A DNA stretch of 64,000 nucleotides from JAGWRI01 sp035700805 (lineage in GTDB: Bacteria > Gemmatimonadota > Gemmatimonadetes > Gemmatimonadales > Gemmatimonadaceae), in the NCBI GenBank assembly GCA_035700805.1, contig DASSOG010000060.1, positions 1-64,000 on the forward strand, in the 5' to 3' direction. The notes below the pieces were generated by a model, which was not told the DNA's origin, did not search any database, and worked only from the letters and a program-made list of their open reading frames with translations. Shown here piece after piece: positions 9,218 to 20,758 of the stretch. Position 1 is the first letter of the stretch, and every line of letters begins with the position of its first letter. The position numbers were made by a program, and so were the translations under genes.

Positions 9218-11533
9218 ATGCACGTGCGGTTGCTCCGCTCGCTCGCGGCAGTTGCTGCCGCAGCCCTTGCCGTGGCATGCGGCTCCACGGCTCCCGACGG
9301 GCCGGGCGCTCCCGTGCTGGTGGCCGTCACGTCAGGCAACGCCCAGACGGCCGCGGTCGGGACGTCGCTGGCGAGCCCGCTGGTGGTCACGGTCACCGAT
9401 GTCCAGGCGCGACCCGTGCCGAATGTGGTGGTGACGTGGAACATCGCCCAGGGCAACGGCGCCGTGAGTCCCGCGACGAGCACCACCGACGCGGAGGGGC
9501 AGGCCTCGGCCACCTTCACCGTCGGGACGCAGGCAGGGTCAAATGTAGTGTCGGCGTCAATCGCCGCCGCGGCAAAGGTGGCCAAGTTCACCTTCACGGT
9601 GGTGCCGGGGCCGCTGGCCAACGTGACGGCCGGCTCGCACAGCCTGATGCTGTGCGGGGTGGATACGGGGCACGTGTCGGCGAGCACCTTCGACCAGTAC
9701 GGCAACGCGGTGTCCGCCCCGGTGGTCTGGGAAACCCGCAATGCGGCGGTGGCCACCGTGGATGCCACCGGGGCCGTGCAACTGGTGTCGCCAACGGATT
9801 CCACCTATCTGGTGGCGCGGTCGGGCACCGCGTCGCCGGACAGCGTCCAGGTAAAGGCGGCGTCGGTGCTCACGCTCGCGGCGGCGCAGGTGGACACCAT
9901 GATTTCCGGCGGTTCGCTGTGCGTGGGGTCCAGCCAGCAAGGGTCGGAGTTTGTGCTCGCCGCGTTCCTCAGTTCCTCAACGCCTGGCAGTTCCGTGGAT
10001 CTCACGGTGCGGGGAATGCCGCTGGCTGCCCTGGGCTCCAACGCCAATGTCGTGGACCGCATGGCGACCGCCGTTCCGGGGCACGCGCCGCTGCTGGACG
10101 TACACCAGGATGTAGCGTTCGAGTATGCTCTGCGGGAACGAGAACGCCGCGAGACGCCCAGCCATGTGGCCGGCGCGCGCGCGTGGTACGCCGGCGTGAT
10201 GCGCGATCGGCGGGCGGTGCGGACCCTGGTGCCCACGACGGCACCCCAGCCCGTCACGTCAGGGGGCGCGCCGGTATACGAGCAGATCCCGGCAACCGCC
10301 GCCGTGGGCGACCTGGTGCACCTGAACACGAACGCGAATGCGTACTGCACCGCGCCCATCATGACCACGGGGCGCATTGCGGCCATCAGCAACACGGCCA
10401 TCGTGGTGGCCGATACGTCCAACCCGGCCGGCGGATTCACCGACACGGAATACGCCGGGTTTGCCGCCAGCATGGACACGCTCGTGATGCCGGTGGATAC
10501 CGTGGCGTTTGGCGCGCCATCTGACATTGACAATAACCATCGCGTCGTGATCCTGTTCACCAAGGCAGTGAACCAGCTCACCACGGATCCGAGCAATGGC
10601 GTGGTGCTCGGGTTCTACTACTCCCGCGACCTGCTGCCCCAGGTCAGTTCGACGGGCAACTGTCCGGGGAGCAACCAGGCCGAGATGTTCTACCTCATGG
10701 TGCCCGACGTCGGTGGCACGATCAACGGCGGCAACACGATCTCCAGGTCCAAGCGGAACGTGTCCAATATCGTGGTGGGCACCATCGCCCACGAGTTCCA
10801 GCACCTGATCAACGCCTCGCGGCGCATGTACGTCATCCACAGCCCCGTGGTGGATGAGGATACCTGGTTGAACGAGGGACTGAGCCACATCGCCGAGGAA
10901 CTCATCTTTTACCGGGCGTCGGGGCTGGGACCGCGGCAGAACATCGGCACGACGGCGCTGTCCAACCAGCAGGTGTACAACGCCTTCGGCCTGTACATGT
11001 GGGGCAACCAGTCGCGCTACCAGATCTTCCTGCCCGTAGTCGAGGCGCACGGTCCCATTGGGGAATTCACAAACGATGATGACCTCTCCACCCGTGGCGC
11101 CATCTGGAGCTTCCTGCGGTACCTGGCCGACCAGCGGCCCGGCGACGACAGCCTGTTCTACCACCTGGTGAACAGCCAGACGTCGGGGCTCGCGAACCTG
11201 CAGGCGGTGCTGGGGCAGGACCCCCTGCCGCTCATGCGCCGCTGGTCGCTGTCGGTCTACGCCAACGGCACCATCCCGGGCATCGCCTCGGCGTTTGACC
11301 AGCCGAGCTGGAACTGGCCGCAGGTGTACACACTCACCAACGCCGACCACACGCAGCCGGTGTTCCACGAGCTCAGCAGTTCGGTGCCCAACACGGTGAC
11401 CCTCAAGTCCGACGGCGGTGCCTACTTCCCGTTCGCGGTCGCCAACGGGACGCAGGCGCTCATCACCGTGACCGGGGCCGGCGGCACGGCGCCGCCGGCG
11501 TCCATCAAGCTGACGTTGATCCGCGCCAGGTAG
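9218..11533 (+). CDS. Lipoprotein-like M30 (hyicolysin-type) metalloprotease with Ig-like domains
   Basis: 771 residues. The ATG at 9218 gives a hydrophobic signal of about 20 residues ending ALAVAC (C21), a lipobox with Ala rather than Leu at -3. Residues about 30-210 contain two Ig-like (Big-type) repeats, with VVVTVTDVQARPVPNVVVTW typical of invasin-like domains. The catalytic domain holds HEFQH (H525, E526, H529) and a downstream WLNEGLSHIAEE supplying the third ligand and context, as in hyicolysin-like zinc peptidases. A charged linker lies near residues 305-340. It probably acts at the cell surface. No partner gene is obvious. Confidence 0.72.
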   Translation: MHVRLLRSLAAVAAAALAVACGSTAPDGPGAPVLVAVTSGNAQTAAVGTSLASPLVVTVTDVQARPVPNVVVTWNIAQGNGAVSPATSTTDAEGQASATFTVGTQAGSNVVSASIAAAAKVAKFTFTVVPGPLANVTAGSHSLMLCGVDTGHVSASTFDQYGNAVSAPVVWETRNAAVATVDATGAVQLVSPTDSTYLVARSGTASPDSVQVKAASVLTLAAAQVDTMISGGSLCVGSSQQGSEFVLAAFLSSSTPGSSVDLTVRGMPLAALGSNANVVDRMATAVPGHAPLLDVHQDVAFEYALRERERRETPSHVAGARAWYAGVMRDRRAVRTLVPTTAPQPVTSGGAPVYEQIPATAAVGDLVHLNTNANAYCTAPIMTTGRIAAISNTAIVVADTSNPAGGFTDTEYAGFAASMDTLVMPVDTVAFGAPSDIDNNHRVVILFTKAVNQLTTDPSNGVVLGFYYSRDLLPQVSSTGNCPGSNQAEMFYLMVPDVGGTINGGNTISRSKRNVSNIVVGTIAHEFQHLINASRRMYVIHSPVVDEDTWLNEGLSHIAEELIFYRASGLGPRQNIGTTALSNQQVYNAFGLYMWGNQSRYQIFLPVVEAHGPIGEFTNDDDLSTRGAIWSFLRYLADQRPGDDSLFYHLVNSQTSGLANLQAVLGQDPLPLMRRWSLSVYANGTIPGIASAFDQPSWNWPQVYTLTNADHTQPVFHELSSSVPNTVTLKSDGGAYFPFAVANGTQALITVTGAGGTAPPASIKLTLIRAR

Positions 11534-11637
11534 CGGATGTGGCGCTTCGGGCGGATACTGGCGCGATTCCCGGTAGCGCCCGACGCGGGGATTGACGATT
11601 TTTCGTCCGACGGTTGAACCCTGATTTCGGGAATCCG

Positions 11638-12105
11638 ATGAAGCGATTGCTGTGCATGCTCGTGGCGGCCGGTGCGCTGGCCTGCAATGGGGAAATTGCC
11701 GGGCTCGGCCCGCCGAGTGACCCGGCCACCGAGACCTTCGCGGCCTCACTGGGCGTGGACCTGACCCAGATGACGCGCACGGCCGACGGCCTGTACTACC
11801 GGGATGTCGTCGTGGGAACCGGGGACGCCGTGACAACCGATACCAGCGTGATTGTGGACTATTCGGGCTACCTGACGGACGGGACGCTGTTCGATTCCGG
11901 CAACGGCATCAAGTTCTCCACCAAGGCCGTCGTGGCGGGCTTTCGCGAGGGCATCCTGGCCGGCGGCGGCATGAAGATTGGCGGCATCCGGCAACTGGTG
12001 ATCCCGTCGGAGCTGGGCTACGGCCCGGAGGGAAGCCCGCCGACCATTCCGCGGCAGGCGACGCTCATTTTCCGGATTAAGCTGGTGAGCATTCCGACGT
12101 CCTGA
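11638..12105 (+). CDS. FKBP-type peptidyl-prolyl isomerase, signal-bearing
   Basis: 155 residues; cis-trans prolyl isomerase that assists folding of exported proteins. The signal MKRLLCMLVAAGALAC ends in a lipobox-like Cys (C16). The FKBP domain begins near residue 55 with VVVGTGDAV, then VDYSGYLTDGTLFDS, REGILAGGGMKIGGIRQLVIP and LGYGP, all hallmark stretches of the fold. ATG at 11638 is chosen over an in-frame ATG eight codons upstream because it starts directly at the signal peptide. The domain is single and short, with no trigger-factor or dimerisation region. It sits between two exported peptidases. Confidence 0.88.
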   Translation: MKRLLCMLVAAGALACNGEIAGLGPPSDPATETFAASLGVDLTQMTRTADGLYYRDVVVGTGDAVTTDTSVIVDYSGYLTDGTLFDSGNGIKFSTKAVVAGFREGILAGGGMKIGGIRQLVIPSELGYGPEGSPPTIPRQATLIFRIKLVSIPTS

Positions 12106-12112
12106 GCGGTGC

Positions 12113-12176
12113 GCGAGATGCACAACCGGGGTTGCCCCGGCCCGCGAGCGGACTGCGAGATGCACAACCGGGGTTG
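12113..12176 (+). repeat. Two direct copies of a 22-base element, 42-base period
   Basis: Copies at 12113-12134 and 12155-12176 are identical. Each contains the palindrome CAACCGGGGTTG (5-base arms, 2-base loop) and is followed by a C/G-rich segment beginning CCCCGGCCC or ACCCGGCCC. The pair starts 8 bases after the FKBP stop and ends just before a strong terminator. Function unknown. It may be a binding site, an RNA processing element or a small intergenic repeat. Confidence 0.85.
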
Positions 12177-12189
12177 ACCCGGCCCCGAC

Positions 12190-12219
12190 GGCCGCGGCAA
12201 TTTCGCCGCGGCCCTTTTT
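12190..12219 (+). terminator. Rho-independent terminator after the FKBP gene
   Basis: A perfect 9-bp stem GGCCGCGGC / GCCGCGGCC with an AATTTC loop, followed by C and five T. It is about 85 bases past the FKBP stop and 39 bases before the M28 peptidase ATG, so it separates the two transcripts. Confidence 0.85.
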
Positions 12220-12258
12220 GTGTCCGAAACCCGACCTTCGCCTCCCCAGGAGGGATGC

Positions 12259-13917
12259 ATGCATTACCGATGGACTCTCGCCGCGGCGCTGCTGGTGGCG
12301 CCCGCGCTGGCTTCAGCGCAGTTCGGTGGCCGCGGCGCCACCCCGGAAAACTCCGCCGTGTTCACCCCGTCGGCGCCCACGTTCCCTACCAACGACCCGA
12401 TCATCAGGCAGATCTGGGCGCTGGGCATGGACAGCTCCCACACCATGCAGGACGCCCAGGTGCTGTTCGACTCCCTGGGGCCCCGGCTGCAGGGCACGCC
12501 GGACCTCAAGCGGGCGCAGGACTGGCTGGTGCAGACGTACACGTCCATTGGCATCCCGGCCAGGGAGGAGCAGTACGGCACTTGGCGCGGCTGGATCCGC
12601 GGCCCGTCGCACATTGACCTGATTGCCCCGCGCGTCCGCTCGCTCGAGGCCACGATGGTGGGGTACAGCCCCGGCACGGGCGGCAAGGACGTGGATTATG
12701 AAACCATTATCCTCCCGCACTTCAACGACAGCACGGAATTCGTGCGCTGGCTGCCGCAGGCCAGGGGCAAGCTGGTGCTGGTGAGCGCCCCGCAGCCCAC
12801 CTGCCGGCCCACCGACGACTGGGCGGCCAACGCCGCGCCGGAAGTGGCCGCGCAGATGGACAGCCTGCGGAACGCGCTGCGACGGGAATGGGGGGGCCGC
12901 AACGTGCGTGGCACGGGCTACAGCCTGGCGCTCGGCGGCGGTGAGCTCGGCGTCCGGCTGGAAGACGGCGGCGCCGGCGGCATCCTGACCACGCGCCCCA
13001 AGAACGGCTGGGGGACGCGCGAGATCTTCGAGACGTACAACAAGACGACGCCCGCCGTCTCGCTCTCGTGCGAGGATTACGGGCTCGTGTTCCGCCTGAC
13101 GGAGCACAACCAGCACCCGAAGCTCCGGCTCAACCTCACGTCGCAACTCCTGGGCGAACAGCCCGTGTTCAACGTGGTGGCCACCGTGAAGGGCAGTGAG
13201 CATCCCGATCAGTACGTGGTGCTCTCGTCGCACTTTGATTCGTGGGACGGCTCGTCGGGCGCCACGGACAACGGCACCGGCACGCTCACCATGCTGGAAG
13301 CCATGCGCATCCTGCACCAGGTGCTGCCGCATCCCAAGCGCACGATCATTGCCGGCCACTGGAGCGGCGAGGAAGAGGGCGAGGTTGGCTCCAAGGCCTT
13401 CTCCGAGGATCACCCCGAAGTGATGAAGGGCCTGCAGATGCTCTTCAACCAGGACAATGGCACCGGTCGCATCGTCCGGCTCAACGCCGGCGGACTGCCC
13501 GACGCGGCCGCGCATCTCACGCGCTGGATGAACACCGTCCCCGTGGAGTTCAAGACGCAGACGGGATACGATGGCAGCCCCGGCTTCCCGGCGGGCGGCG
13601 GCAGCGATGACTTCAGCTTCAGTTGTGCCGGTGCGCCGATTATCGGGCTGGGCGCATTGAGCTGGGACTACGGCAACTACACCTGGCACACGGGGCGCGA
13701 CACCTACGACAAGGTGGTATTTGCCGACCTGCGTGCGAACGCGACGCTCACGGCCATGCTGGTGTACCTGGCCTCCGAGGATCCCACGCAGATCACGCGT
13801 GAGCGAATCGACCTGGCGGCCATGGCGCAGCGGTTCGGGCGTGGCGGCCGCGGCGGGACTCCGCAGTGGCCCGAGTGCGAGAAGGCGCCGCGCACCACGA
13901 ATCCGCGGTTGAAGTAG
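12259..13917 (+). CDS. Secreted M28-family zinc aminopeptidase/carboxypeptidase
   Basis: 552 residues. The ATG at 12259 is preceded by AGGAGGG and opens a clean Sec signal (WTLAAALLVAPALASAQ, cleavage after ASA). The co-catalytic zinc site of M28 is complete: H325 and D327 in HFDSW, bridging D337 in GATDNG, E371/E372 in SGEEEGE, and a downstream Asp in GGGSDDFSFSC. Residues about 130-250 form a PA-like insertion common in this family. The C-terminus is short and Arg/Gly-rich. Probably a periplasmic or secreted exopeptidase for nutrient peptides, as with the M30 and S9 enzymes in this window. Confidence 0.88.
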   Translation: MHYRWTLAAALLVAPALASAQFGGRGATPENSAVFTPSAPTFPTNDPIIRQIWALGMDSSHTMQDAQVLFDSLGPRLQGTPDLKRAQDWLVQTYTSIGIPAREEQYGTWRGWIRGPSHIDLIAPRVRSLEATMVGYSPGTGGKDVDYETIILPHFNDSTEFVRWLPQARGKLVLVSAPQPTCRPTDDWAANAAPEVAAQMDSLRNALRREWGGRNVRGTGYSLALGGGELGVRLEDGGAGGILTTRPKNGWGTREIFETYNKTTPAVSLSCEDYGLVFRLTEHNQHPKLRLNLTSQLLGEQPVFNVVATVKGSEHPDQYVVLSSHFDSWDGSSGATDNGTGTLTMLEAMRILHQVLPHPKRTIIAGHWSGEEEGEVGSKAFSEDHPEVMKGLQMLFNQDNGTGRIVRLNAGGLPDAAAHLTRWMNTVPVEFKTQTGYDGSPGFPAGGGSDDFSFSCAGAPIIGLGALSWDYGNYTWHTGRDTYDKVVFADLRANATLTAMLVYLASEDPTQITRERIDLAAMAQRFGRGGRGGTPQWPECEKAPRTTNPRLK

Positions 13918-13942
13918 CGCGCTCGGCTCGCAGTCTCCAGGG

Positions 13943-13980
13943 ACGGGCAGGTGGCCGGTATCATGGCTGCCTGCCCGTTT
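13943..13980 (+). terminator. Hairpin after the M28 peptidase gene
   Basis: Nine-base arms ACGGGCAGG (13943-13951) and CCTGCCCGT (13970-13978) with an 18-base loop that can pair further, followed by only a short TTT. Plausible intrinsic terminator, weaker than the one at 12190. Confidence 0.5.
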
Positions 13981-14024
13981 CCGCGCCTGTATGGCCCGTG
14001 ATGCGATGCGCGCGGCCAACCGGT

Positions 14025-14053
14025 CTGACGTCAGGCGCGCGTCGGCGTAAGTT
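14025..14053 (+). promoter_or_regulatory. Candidate promoter for acetoacetyl-CoA synthetase, leaderless geometry
   Basis: CTGACG (14025-14030), a 17-base spacer, then TAAGTT (14048-14053), with the ATG only 6 bases downstream. No Shine-Dalgarno sequence fits in that gap, so the mRNA would begin at or next to the start codon. Confidence 0.4.
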
Positions 14054-14059
14054 GTACCC

Positions 14060-16053
<1,994 letters not shown>

Positions 16054-16057
<4 letters not shown>

Positions 16058-17760
16058 GGCAGGGTCCGCGACCGATCGCCGGCGCCGAGCGCGCCGGCCA
16101 CCGTCGTGACGGAATCCCTGATTTCCCTGGCCAGGGCCTCGCACAGCCGGCGCAGCCGGCTCCGGCGCCTGCCCACCTGGAATCGGTAGCCCACGCGTGC
16201 GAGGACGGCCACGCCGACGGCCGCACCCACCCCGGCCACGATGGAACCCGTGGCACCCATGAACATCCGGGACACGCCCATGCCCACCCCGAAGCCAAGA
16301 TATGCACCTCCTACAATGACCACGGCCCGCAGGCGCTTGGTCATGGCGCTCATGTTCTCCACGGCCCGCGCGATGGTCTTGCCATTGCGCGAGACCACCG
16401 AGACGTGCACCGCGCGGTTGTTGCCCATGGACGTCCAGGTCAGCGAACGTCCCACGGCGGTGAGCGCGCCGGCTTCCTCCATCTGGCGGCGGATGACATC
16501 CACCAGCAGGTCGAAGTCGCTCTCCGGCATCTCGCCGCTGACCACGGCCTCGAGTTCCACGCTGGTGGGCGCCCCCAGCCACCAGGACGGCCTGGGGCTG
16601 ATGTCGCTGACGGCCGGCGCCAGCCCGGCCGGGGCGCCGGCCACATTCAGCAACCCATGCTCCGCCATCGCGTGCTCCACGTACTGCGCGGGGATGCCGG
16701 CTTCCGCCGCGGCCTCGCGCACGGAGACCAGGTCGTGGCCCGACGTGCGGGCCGCGTCGGCGGTGGCGTCGCGCGGCTGCGGAACGGCCGCCGGCCGCGG
16801 CTGGATGCCGGTCATGGCCTGCAGCTCGGCGGCACGGTTCCAGATGGCCTGCGCCTCGGCATCCGACACGACGGCGGGCGCGTGCGGCGCCAGGGCCGCG
16901 CGCGCGGCATCGCGCGCCACCTCACCCTCCACCCGGCGCAGTGCCTCCGCGAGCTCCTCGCCCGACTGGTACCGGACCCCCGGATCCTTGGCCAGGCACC
17001 GATCGATGATCTCGGCCAGCGCCCGCGGGGCATCAGGAAATATAGATAGAACCGGCGGCGCGGGCCTGGTCACTTGAGCCACCAGCACCGCCGAGGCGAG
17101 CGTCGCGTTGAACGGAAAGCGGCCCGTCAGCCCGAAGTAGCCCACTACCCCCAGCGAATACAGGTCGCTCCGGCCGTCCAGCGCCTCGCCGCTCACCTGC
17201 TCGGGACTCATGTAATACACGGTGCCCAGCACCTGACCGGTGGCGGTGAGCGGCGCGGCCTCGGCCAGGCGGGCGATGCCGAAGTCCGTGACCATCGCGC
17301 TGCCGGTGCCCGCCTCGATGAGGATGTTCTCCGCCTTCACGTCGCGGTGGATCACCCCGTGGGCATGCGCATAGCCCAGCGCGAGCGCCACGTCGCGCAT
17401 TTCGCGCAGGACTTCGCGCGCGTCCAGGTGCTTCGCCTGGACCACCCGGTCGGCCATGGACGTGCCGTTGACGTAGCCCATGGCAAAGAACACGTGCCCA
17501 TCCAGCTCGTCGGCCCGGTAGATGGGCACGATGTTGGGATGCGACAGCGCCGCGGCCGTGCGGGCCTCGCGCAGGAAGCGCTCGCGGACCTGCGCGTCGG
17601 CCGCGAGGTGCGGCGGCAGCGTCTTGATGGCCACCGGCCGATCGAGCTTGAGGTCGCGCGCCAGGTACACGATCCCCATGCCGCCGCGGCCAATCTCATG
17701 TTCGAATTCATATTGGCCCGCGAGCAGCCGGCTCAGCGGGATGTCGGGCGCGTCAGTCAC
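16054..17760 (-). CDS. Ser/Thr protein kinase, transmembrane, downstream member of a tandem pair
   Basis: 568 residues. The kinase domain covers about residues 17-275: P-loop GRGGMGIVYLA, VAIK (K46), HRDVKAEN (catalytic D140), DFGIARLAE, and SPEQVSGEALDGRSDLYSLG. A linker (about 300-400) with SDAEAQAIWNRAAELQAM and EAGIPAQYVEHAM is shared with the neighbour. A C-terminal beta-like region follows, and a Gly-rich hydrophobic stretch around residue 500 (VVIVGGAYLGFGVGMGV and AGVGAAVGVAVLARVG) is probably membrane-spanning. GTG at 17760 starts in register with the paralogue's Met. It follows the upstream kinase after 28 bases and probably shares its mRNA. Substrates unknown. Confidence 0.88.
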
Positions 17761-17788
17761 GGCTGTCCACCTGGGTGAAAGTCGCGCG

Positions 17789-19501
17789 TCATTCCACGGA
17801 CTCCGGGGGCCGGCCCGGCGGCAGCGCGGCGGCCGGTGTGCCGCCCACCGACTCCTGGACCTGCTGGACCAGTTCGTCCACCAGCGCCTTGAGTGTCGCC
17901 TTCCGCTTGCGCCCGCGGGCGCCAAAGATGCCGCGGGCCAGCGCGTACATGGACAACACCCAGGCGGCCTCGACGGGGATGATCATGGCCGCGGAGTGAA
18001 AGACCGTGAGGGACAGGGGGACCAGCGCTCCCGTCATGCCGCCGCCCGCGCCGCCCACGATGCCGCCAAAGAGCGAGCCCGCCAGGCCGCCCAGCGATTC
18101 CACCGCGCGGATGGTGGTCTTGCCGGAGCGCGTGGACACGGTCACGTGCAGCGGCCGTTGCTTGGTCAGCGAACTCCAGGTGAGCGACCGGTTGGTGCCC
18201 GAAATGGCGCCCGCCTCGCTCAGGTGGCGCCGGATGATGTCCGTCAGGTAGTCGAACTCGCGTTCCGGCACTTCGCCCGGCACCACGACCTCGAACTCGA
18301 TCTGCGTGGGGCCACCGGCGTACCACGGCGCCCTGGGCTTGAGGTCCCGCACGTGGACGGCGCGCGCGGCTGCACCGGCGGCGGGATGCGCGAGCCCGCG
18401 CTCCGCCAGCGCATGGTCCACGTACTGGGCCGGAATGCCGGCGTCCTCCGCGGCTGAACGCACCTGGCCCAACGCAAACCCGCTGGTGCGCTGCGCGTCA
18501 GACGCGGCGTCGCGCGCGTGGACCGCCGGCACTCCGCGCGGTTGCACCCCGGTCATGGCCTGCAGCTCCGCGGCGCGTTGCCAGATCTCGCGCGCCTCGG
18601 CGTCGGACACCAGCGCGGGCGCGGCGGGCGCCAGCGTGGCCCGGGCCGCGTCGCGCGCCACTTCGCCCTCCACGCGGCGCAGCGCGTCCGCCAGCTCCTC
18701 GCCCGACTGGTAGCGGACGCCAGGATCCTTGGCCAGGCAGCGGTCGATGATTTCCGCGAGCGGGCGCGGGGCGCCGGGCAGCACCGTCAGCACGGGCGGC
18801 GCCGGCGTCATCACCTGCGCCACCAGCACGGCGGACGCCAATGGCGCATCGAAGGGGAAGCGCCCCGCCAGGGCAAAGAACCCCACCACGCCCAGCGAGT
18901 ACAGGTCGCTGCGGCCGTCCACCCCGCTGCCTCCCACCTGCTCGGGACTCATATAGTACACCGTTCCCAGCACCTGGCCGGTGGCGGTGAGGGGCTTGGC
19001 TTCGGCCAGTCGGGCGATGCCGAAGTCGGTTACCACGGCCGAGCCCGTTCGCGCGTTCAGCAGGATGTTCTCGGCCTTCACGTCGCGGTGCACCACGCCG
19101 TGCGCGGCGGCGTAGCCGAGCGCGGAGGCCACGTCGCGCATCACGCGCAGCACGTCGCGCGGGTCCAGCCGGTGCTCGTCGCGCACGCGGTCCGCCAGCG
19201 ACTGGCCTTCGACGTACCCCATGGCGAAGAACACCTGACCGCCCACCTCGTCGGCGCGGTAGATGGGCACGATGTTGGGGTGCGACAGCCGGGCCGCGGT
19301 GCGCGCCTCGCGCAGGAACCGTTCGCGGATGGTGGCGTCGGACGCGAGCGCGGGCGGCAGGGTCTTGATGGCCACCGGGCGGTCGAGTTTGACGTCGCGT
19401 GCCAGGTACACCACGCCCATGCCGCCCCGGCCGATCTCGCGCTCGATCTCATACTGGCCTGCCAGCAGCCCGGCAAAGGGGTCGAGTTCAAGTGACGTCA
19501 T
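17789..19501 (-). CDS. Ser/Thr protein kinase, transmembrane, upstream member of a tandem pair
   Basis: 570 residues, collinear over its whole length with the kinase that follows. The kinase core aligns without gaps from residue 12 onward (GLLAGQYEIEREIGRGGMGVVYLARDVKLDRP), with K46, D140 (HRDVKAEN), DFG and SPEQVGG. The same linker motifs follow (SDAEAREIWQRAAELQAM, EDAGIPAQYVDHAL), then a variable region and two hydrophobic segments around 480-540 (FGGIVGGAGGGMTGALVPL; AAMIIPVEAAWVLSMYALA). Start is the ATG of MTSLELDP; the open frame continues upstream without similarity. The pair arose by duplication. Both kinases keep every catalytic residue, so neither is a pseudokinase. Confidence 0.88.
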   Translation of the reverse strand: MTSLELDPFAGLLAGQYEIEREIGRGGMGVVYLARDVKLDRPVAIKTLPPALASDATIRERFLREARTAARLSHPNIVPIYRADEVGGQVFFAMGYVEGQSLADRVRDEHRLDPRDVLRVMRDVASALGYAAAHGVVHRDVKAENILLNARTGSAVVTDFGIARLAEAKPLTATGQVLGTVYYMSPEQVGGSGVDGRSDLYSLGVVGFFALAGRFPFDAPLASAVLVAQVMTPAPPVLTVLPGAPRPLAEIIDRCLAKDPGVRYQSGEELADALRRVEGEVARDAARATLAPAAPALVSDAEAREIWQRAAELQAMTGVQPRGVPAVHARDAASDAQRTSGFALGQVRSAAEDAGIPAQYVDHALAERGLAHPAAGAAARAVHVRDLKPRAPWYAGGPTQIEFEVVVPGEVPEREFDYLTDIIRRHLSEAGAISGTNRSLTWSSLTKQRPLHVTVSTRSGKTTIRAVESLGGLAGSLFGGIVGGAGGGMTGALVPLSLTVFHSAAMIIPVEAAWVLSMYALARGIFGARGRKRKATLKALVDELVQQVQESVGGTPAAALPPGRPPESVE

Positions 19502-19551
19502 GAGGCGGGGTGGGGTGGCGGGGAACTGCCGACCCCGCAAAGATGCCCATT

Positions 19552-19582
19552 CTCGCGGGCTGGCGCGAGCCCATTGTAGATT
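19552..19582 (+). promoter_or_regulatory. Inverted repeat plus -10-like hexamer upstream of hppD
   Basis: CTCGCG / CGCGAG (19552-19557 and 19564-19569, 6-base loop) lies where a -35 box would fall relative to TAGATT (19577-19582). TAGATT is also the -10-like hexamer of paaA. An operator overlapping a weak promoter is a reasonable but unproven reading. AAAGGAG at 19620-19626 is the ribosome site. Confidence 0.3.
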
Positions 19583-19633
19583 GAACGGAGATCAGCATCG
19601 CACCGCACGACCTTACGGTAAAGGAGAACAGGC

Positions 19634-20758
19634 ATGGCGACCCAGACACGTCCGGCGCCCGCGCAGGCGCATGACACCTTCCCGATCAACGGGACCGACT
19701 ACATCGAGTTCTACGTGGGCAACGCCAAGCAGGCGAGCCACTACTACCGGGCCGCCTTCGGCTTCAAGCTCGTGGCCTATCGCGGCCCCGAGACCGGCAC
19801 CCGCGACCGCGCCAGCTACGTGCTGCAGCAGGGCAAGGTGCGGCTGGTGCTTACTACGCCGCTGCGTCCGGATAGTGACATCGCCCGCCATATCCATGAC
19901 CATGGCGATGGCGTGAAGGACCTGGCGCTCTGGGTGAACAACGCGGCCTCGGCGTTCAAGAAGGCGGTGAAGCGCGGGGCCCAGCCGGTGCGCGAGCCGG
20001 AGACGGTGGAGGACGAGCACGGGCAGGTGACCATCGCGGCCATCAGGACCTACGGCGAGACTATCCATTCGCTGGTGCAGCGCAAGGGGTACAAGGGCGC
20101 GTTCCTGCCGGGGTTCGTGCCGGTGGAGCCGGTGTTCCAGGGCAAGTCGGTGGGGCTCAAGTACGTGGACCATTGCGTGGGCAACGTGGAGCTGGGCGCC
20201 ATGAACACGTGGGTCAAGTTCTACGAGGACGTGCTGGGGTTCTACAACCTCATTTCGTTCGATGACAAGGCGATCACCACCGAGTATTCCGCGCTCATGT
20301 CCAAAGTCGTATCGAACGGGAACGGGCGCATCAAGTTCCCGCTCAACGAGCCGGCGGTGGGGCGCAAGAAGTCGCAGATTGACGAGTACCTGGAGTTCTA
20401 CCGTGGCCCGGGCGTGCAGCACATCGCGCTGGAGACGGGCGACATCGTGAAGACGGTGACCAGGCTGCGCCGGAACGGCGTGGAGTTCCTGGCGGTGCCC
20501 GGCGCGTATTACGACACCGTGCTGGACCGGGTGGGGCACATTGACGAGGACCTGGCGCCGCTCAAGGAGCTGGGCATCCTGGTGGACCGCGACGACGAGG
20601 GGTACCTGCTGCAGATCTTCACCAAGCCGGTGCAGGACCGGCCCACGGTGTTCTTTGAGATCATCCAGCGCAAGGGCGCCATCAGCTTCGGGGCGGGCAA
20701 CTTCAAGGCGTTGTTCGAGGCCATCGAGCGCGAACAGGCGCTGCGCGGGAACCTCTGA
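19634..20758 (+). CDS. hppD: 4-hydroxyphenylpyruvate dioxygenase
   Basis: 374-residue Fe(II) dioxygenase converting 4-hydroxyphenylpyruvate to homogentisate in tyrosine catabolism. Two VOC domains. The C-terminal one carries the 2-His-1-carboxylate ligands H180 (DHCVGNV), H263 (QHIALE) and E342 (FFEIIQRKG). The typical FYEDVLGFYN and GVEFLAVPGAYYDTV stretches are present. The ATG at 19634 has AAAGGAG about 8 bases upstream. The stop overlaps the hmgA start as TGATG, so consecutive steps of the pathway are translationally coupled. Confidence 0.96.
   Translation: MATQTRPAPAQAHDTFPINGTDYIEFYVGNAKQASHYYRAAFGFKLVAYRGPETGTRDRASYVLQQGKVRLVLTTPLRPDSDIARHIHDHGDGVKDLALWVNNAASAFKKAVKRGAQPVREPETVEDEHGQVTIAAIRTYGETIHSLVQRKGYKGAFLPGFVPVEPVFQGKSVGLKYVDHCVGNVELGAMNTWVKFYEDVLGFYNLISFDDKAITTEYSALMSKVVSNGNGRIKFPLNEPAVGRKKSQIDEYLEFYRGPGVQHIALETGDIVKTVTRLRRNGVEFLAVPGAYYDTVLDRVGHIDEDLAPLKELGILVDRDDEGYLLQIFTKPVQDRPTVFFEIIQRKGAISFGAGNFKALFEAIEREQALRGNL

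Noticed and set aside
19493..19500. TGACGTCA palindrome at the kinase start, also at 14026-14033 and 59721-59728
   Set aside because: An 8-base palindrome is expected about once per 64 kb and the three sites share no common context or spacing, so a regulon cannot be argued.
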